64,000 bases of DNA, from assembly GCA_030068075.1 (NCBI GenBank), contig CM057826.1, positions 98,321,804 to 98,385,803 on the forward strand. Direction: 5' to 3'. Under the pieces are notes generated by a model. The model ran no database searches, was not told where the DNA came from, and worked only from the letters and a program-made list of their open reading frames with translations. A program made the position numbers and the translations under genes. Below, in pieces: positions 60,870-64,000 of the stretch (positions are counted from its first letter, which is position 1; each line of letters starts with the position of its first letter). This DNA comes from Paguma larvata. Lineage: Eukaryota > Chordata > Mammalia > Carnivora > Viverridae.

Positions 60870-61606
60870 GTTTTATTGTTTCCTTTCCTGTGCAGAAGTT
60901 TTTATTTTGATGTAGTCCCAATAATTTATTTTTGCCTTTGTTTCCCTTGCCTCCGGAGACATATCTAGAAAAATGTTTCTATGGCCACTGTCAGAGACAT
61001 TACTTCCTCTGCCCACTTTTAGGATTTTTATGGTTTCAGGTCACACATTTAGGTCTTTAATCCATTCTGAGTTTGTTTTTGTGTGTGGTGTAAGAAAGTG
61101 GTCCATTTCATTCTTCTCCATGTCACTGTCCAGTTTTCCCAGCACCATTTGTTGAAGAGACAGTCTTTATTACATTGCATATTCTTTCCTCCTTTGTTGA
61201 AGATAAATTGACCATATAATCATGGGTTTATTTCTGGGCTGTCTATCCTGTTCTGTTGATCTGTGTGTCTATTTTTGAGCCAGTACCATGCTGTTTTGAT
61301 TACCACAGTTTTGTAACATAATGGGAAGTCTGGAATTGTGATTCCTGTACAGTTTTTCTTTTCCAAGCCTGCTTTGGTTATTTGGGTTCTTTTGTGGTAC
61401 CATACAAATTTCAGGGTTGTTTGTTCTAATTTGAAAAATGCTAACGTTATTTGGATAGGGATTGCATTAAATGTGTAGATTACATTGGGTAGTATAGACA
61501 TTTTAACAGGATTAATTCTTCCAATCCATAAGCATGGAAATGTCTTTCCATTTCTTTATGTCATCTGCAATTTCATCAGTGGTATCTTTCACCTCTTTGG
61601 GAAAAC
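60870..61606 (-). mobile_element. L1 internal fragment, reverse
   Basis: ORF2 C-terminal half. The minus frame at 61501-61220 reads [20 protein letters not shown] onward as in L1 ORF2. Lacks the L1 3' end. Confidence 0.85.
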
Positions 61607-61659
61607 TTTTTTTTTTCTTTGACTCTTAATTCTGACCAAGGGATTTTTTTAAAGGGGAT

Positions 61660-62035
61660 ACTTATAAAAGTTTCTATTTAGCCAGAAAATACAAAAATTA
61701 AAACAGTATCCTACTGACAGATACAATAAAATATACAATACAAATGAATCTCACAGACACTATGTTAAGTGGACACAAAAGTACGCAGTATATAATCTCA
61801 TATATATAAAGTTTAAGAATGGGCAAAACCAACGGATATGACAGAAATGAGAGAGGTTACCACCCTCTAGGGGATACTAAGAAGAGGCATGAGGAAACCA
61901 TGGTCACTGGAATGAACTGTCTTGATCTCAGTTATGTGTACGTGTAAAAACTCACGAAGCCAGATGATTAGCATGCCTGCTGTACTTTACTGTGTAAGAG
62001 ATACATTGTACTTCAATAAAATTGACAGTATCAAA
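61660..62035 (+). repeat. old L1 (L1M-type) 3' end
   Basis: AATGAATCTCACAGACACTA, GCAGTATATAATCTCATATA, GAGAGGTTACCACCCTCTAG and TGTACTTCAATAAAATTGAC. Confidence 0.8.
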
Positions 62036-62109
62036 AAATGTTTTTGAGGAATATTTGATGATGTAATAAAAAGCCTACAATATAATGTTAAATCTAATAT
62101 AGGATTTTA

Positions 62110-62292
62110 GGAGTGCGTGGGTGGCTCAGTCAGTTAAGCATCCACCTTCAGCTCACGTCATGATCTCGAGGTTCATGAGCTCAGGCTCCACTTTGGGCTC
62201 TCTGCTGTCAGTGTGGAGCATGCTTTGGATCCTCTATCTCCACCCCTCTCACCCTCCTCTGCGTTTGCTCTCTCTCAAAAATAAACATTTTA
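62110..62292 (+). mobile_element. CAN-SINE, first of a triple
   Basis: Head GGAGTGCGTGGGTGGCTCAG, tail CTCAAAAATAAACATTTTA abutting the next head. Confidence 0.85.
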
Positions 62293-62522
62293 GGGGCACC
62301 TGGGTGACTCAGTCGGTCAGATGTCCAACTTTGGCTCAGGTCATGAACTTGTGATCATGAGTTCAAGCCTCACATCGGGCTCTGTGCTGACAGCTCAGAG
62401 CCTGGAGCCTGCTTTGGATTCTGTGTCTCCCTCTCTCTCTGTTTCTCCCCCGCTCATGCTCTCTCTCTCTCTCAAAAATAAAGATTAAAAAAATAAAATA
62501 AAAAATTAAACATTAAAAAATT
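62293..62522 (+). mobile_element. CAN-SINE, second of a triple
   Basis: Head GGGGCACCTGGGTGACTCAG, long tail of AAATA and AAAT units. Confidence 0.9.
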
Positions 62523-62532
62523 AAGATTTTAC

Positions 62533-62751
62533 CTGGTACACCTGGGTGACTCAGTCGGTTAAGCATCTGACCCTTGATTTCAGCTCAGGTCATAATTTCA
62601 CCGTGCTTGGGTTTGAGCCCAGTGTTGGGCTCTGCGCTGACAGTGAGGAACCTGCCTGGGATTCTCTCTCCCTCCCTCTCTGTCCCTCCCCTGCTTGTGC
62701 TGAGGCTCTATCACAAAATAACTAAACTTTTTAAAAAATTATATTAAAAAA
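62533..62751 (+). mobile_element. CAN-SINE, third of a triple
   Basis: Head TGGTACACCTGGGTGACTCA. ARGATTTTAC on both sides. Confidence 0.85.
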
Positions 62752-62761
62752 AGGATTTTAC

Positions 62762-63688
62762 ACCAATGAGGAACATAGTCCTACTTCTTCAGATTCAGAT
62801 TAAGAAGGTGCAGGAGGCGTCAGGGATATTAAAGAAAATACACTACAACAGTAACTGAGGGTGGAGGAATTTTCTTTATAGTTCACTGTATTTTGAAAAT
62901 CTCTAGTTACCAATCAGATAAAATAAATTTTAAAAATAAATAAATATACATACAAATTTTTTAATTCAGAAAAAAAGTACCAACTACATCTGGAATTTGA
63001 GGACCTACCAGAAAAAAAATAAAAATAAACACCTGCAAATTTAATTAAAAGAAACTTCAGAGATTTAATCTACAACAATGCTGGTACACACTAAAGTGAC
63101 TGACCGCAAAAGACCAGGTTAATAACCAAAACAGTGCGCACACATGGCCTGCTTATTTTACAAAGTACAAGATATCCAGAAAGGGGAAGGGGGGAAAAAC
63201 AACTCAAAAACTCCCTAGAAAGGCAGAGAAACCGTGCTGGAGATTCACAGACAGGAAATGAGAGAGTTGCACATTTTCTCACACATAATACTTAAGACCT
63301 GAAACCTGCTTAAAACTCTTAAGGCTCAACTTTTGAGGTATCTTTGCTCAGAGGTTCCAATACTATAGATTTTAAAATCCAGAAAAAACAGGAAGATCTA
63401 ATAAGATAATTAGTGTCTAGATCTACCCTAACATATAGGGAAGGAGTAAATTAATGTTCAGTAGCTAATTAACTGTTCCTCTGGGAAGTTTTTCTTCCTC
63501 TCTCCCCAACCAAACAACAACAACAAAAACAACAAAACATTAGTAGCTATATGGGGAGTATCTGGTCTTAGTTCTCTACAACTAGAATTCAAATTTTAAT
63601 CCTCCCTTAGTACAAATAATCAATGCTAGAATTTTTTTACCATTATTTTAAGTGGAGATTATTTTTATATTAAAAATATGTACACCCT
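62762..63688. other. OCLN intron 4, nothing recognised
   Basis: AT-rich with an AAC-rich spot at 63514-63538. No exon of the occludin membrane-span region was seen. Confidence 0.4.
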
Positions 63689-63689
63689 T

Positions 63690-63905
63690 GGGGTGCCTGG
63701 GTGGCTCAGTCGGTTGAGCATCTGATTTCGGCTCAGGTCATGATCTCACAGCTTGTAAGTCTGAGCCTGCATCGGGCTCTGTGCTGACAGGTCAGAGCCT
63801 AGGGCCTGCTTCAGATTCTGTGTTGCCCTCTCTCTCTGCGTCTCCTCTGCTTGCACTCTTTCTCTCTCTCTCTCTCAAAAATAAATAATAAATATTTTTT
63901 AAAAA
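63690..63905 (+). mobile_element. CAN-SINE, near the right edge
   Basis: Head TGGGGTGCCTGGGTGGCTCA, tail CTCAAAAATAAATAATAAAT. Confidence 0.9.
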
Positions 63906-64000
63906 TTTTAATGACATCATTTTGGAAAATACTGTGACATTGTTTCATAGAGCTGAAGGTAAAAAAAAAATTGACTCAAAAATTCTTCTGGATATGTAAC

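Larger units (their letters stand above)
43356..64000 (-). other. OCLN: OCLN intron 4, partial
   Basis: No sequence matching the 162-bp exon that encodes membrane span 4 and the KTRRKMDRYD segment was seen on the minus strand up to base 64000, so the interval is taken as one large intron. It holds L1, SINE, MIR, L2, MER5 and U6-derived sequences described separately. Confidence 0.65.

Noticed and set aside
43356..64000. Search for OCLN exons 1-4
   Set aside because: No match to the membrane-span-4 exon or the Gly/Tyr-rich loop was seen on the minus strand. They are presumed to lie beyond the right edge.

Overview
This is mammalian nuclear DNA from a feliform carnivore, most likely a cat. The main evidence is about 75 copies of a tRNA-Lys-derived CAN-SINE. 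Each copy starts with a head like GGGGCGCCTGGGTGGCTCAG, then a CT-rich block, then an AATAAA-type A-rich tail. The head differs from the dog-lineage version. LINE-1, MIR, L2 and MER5 relics fill much of the rest. No prokaryotic, viral or CRISPR features are present.

Two real protein-coding genes lie head-to-tail on the minus strand, in the order known from human 5q13. At the left, GTF2H2 (TFIIH subunit p44) runs from a CpG-island promoter near 22.56-22.99 kb leftwards. Eleven coding exons (15265 down to 1355) encode residues 1-273 plus part of 274, which is the N-terminal segment and the whole von Willebrand A-like domain. The zinc-binding C-terminus lies beyond base 1. At the right, OCLN (occludin) is represented by its last five coding exons, between 43355 and 29729. 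These encode the cytoplasmic C-terminal tail including the ZO-1-binding coiled-coil ELL domain. The exons for the four membrane spans were not found and should lie to the right of base 64000. All splice junctions listed were read base by base, and the phases join without a break in both genes.

Layout: 1-15.3 kb is GTF2H2 coding exons and SINE-rich introns. 15.3-22.5 kb is GTF2H2 intron 1, dominated by a sense-to-window, 5'-complete but 3'-deleted L1 carrying four or five nested SINEs. 22.5-23.0 kb is the CpG island. 23-29.7 kb is the intergenic spacer and probable long OCLN 3' UTR. 29.7-43.4 kb is the OCLN C-terminal exons. 43.4-64 kb is apparently one large OCLN intron holding a 2.7 kb L1, two antisense L1 pieces, a U6 pseudogene, a MER5-type DNA transposon relic and several MIRs.

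I did not find an undescribed biological system. The most useful leads are a candidate poison exon in GTF2H2 intron 5, an unexplained protein-like reading frame just downstream of the GTF2H2 CpG island, and several unusual retroposon structures (66-bp L1 insertion, SINE dimer between one target-site duplication, inverted SINE chimeras, 3'-deleted L1).
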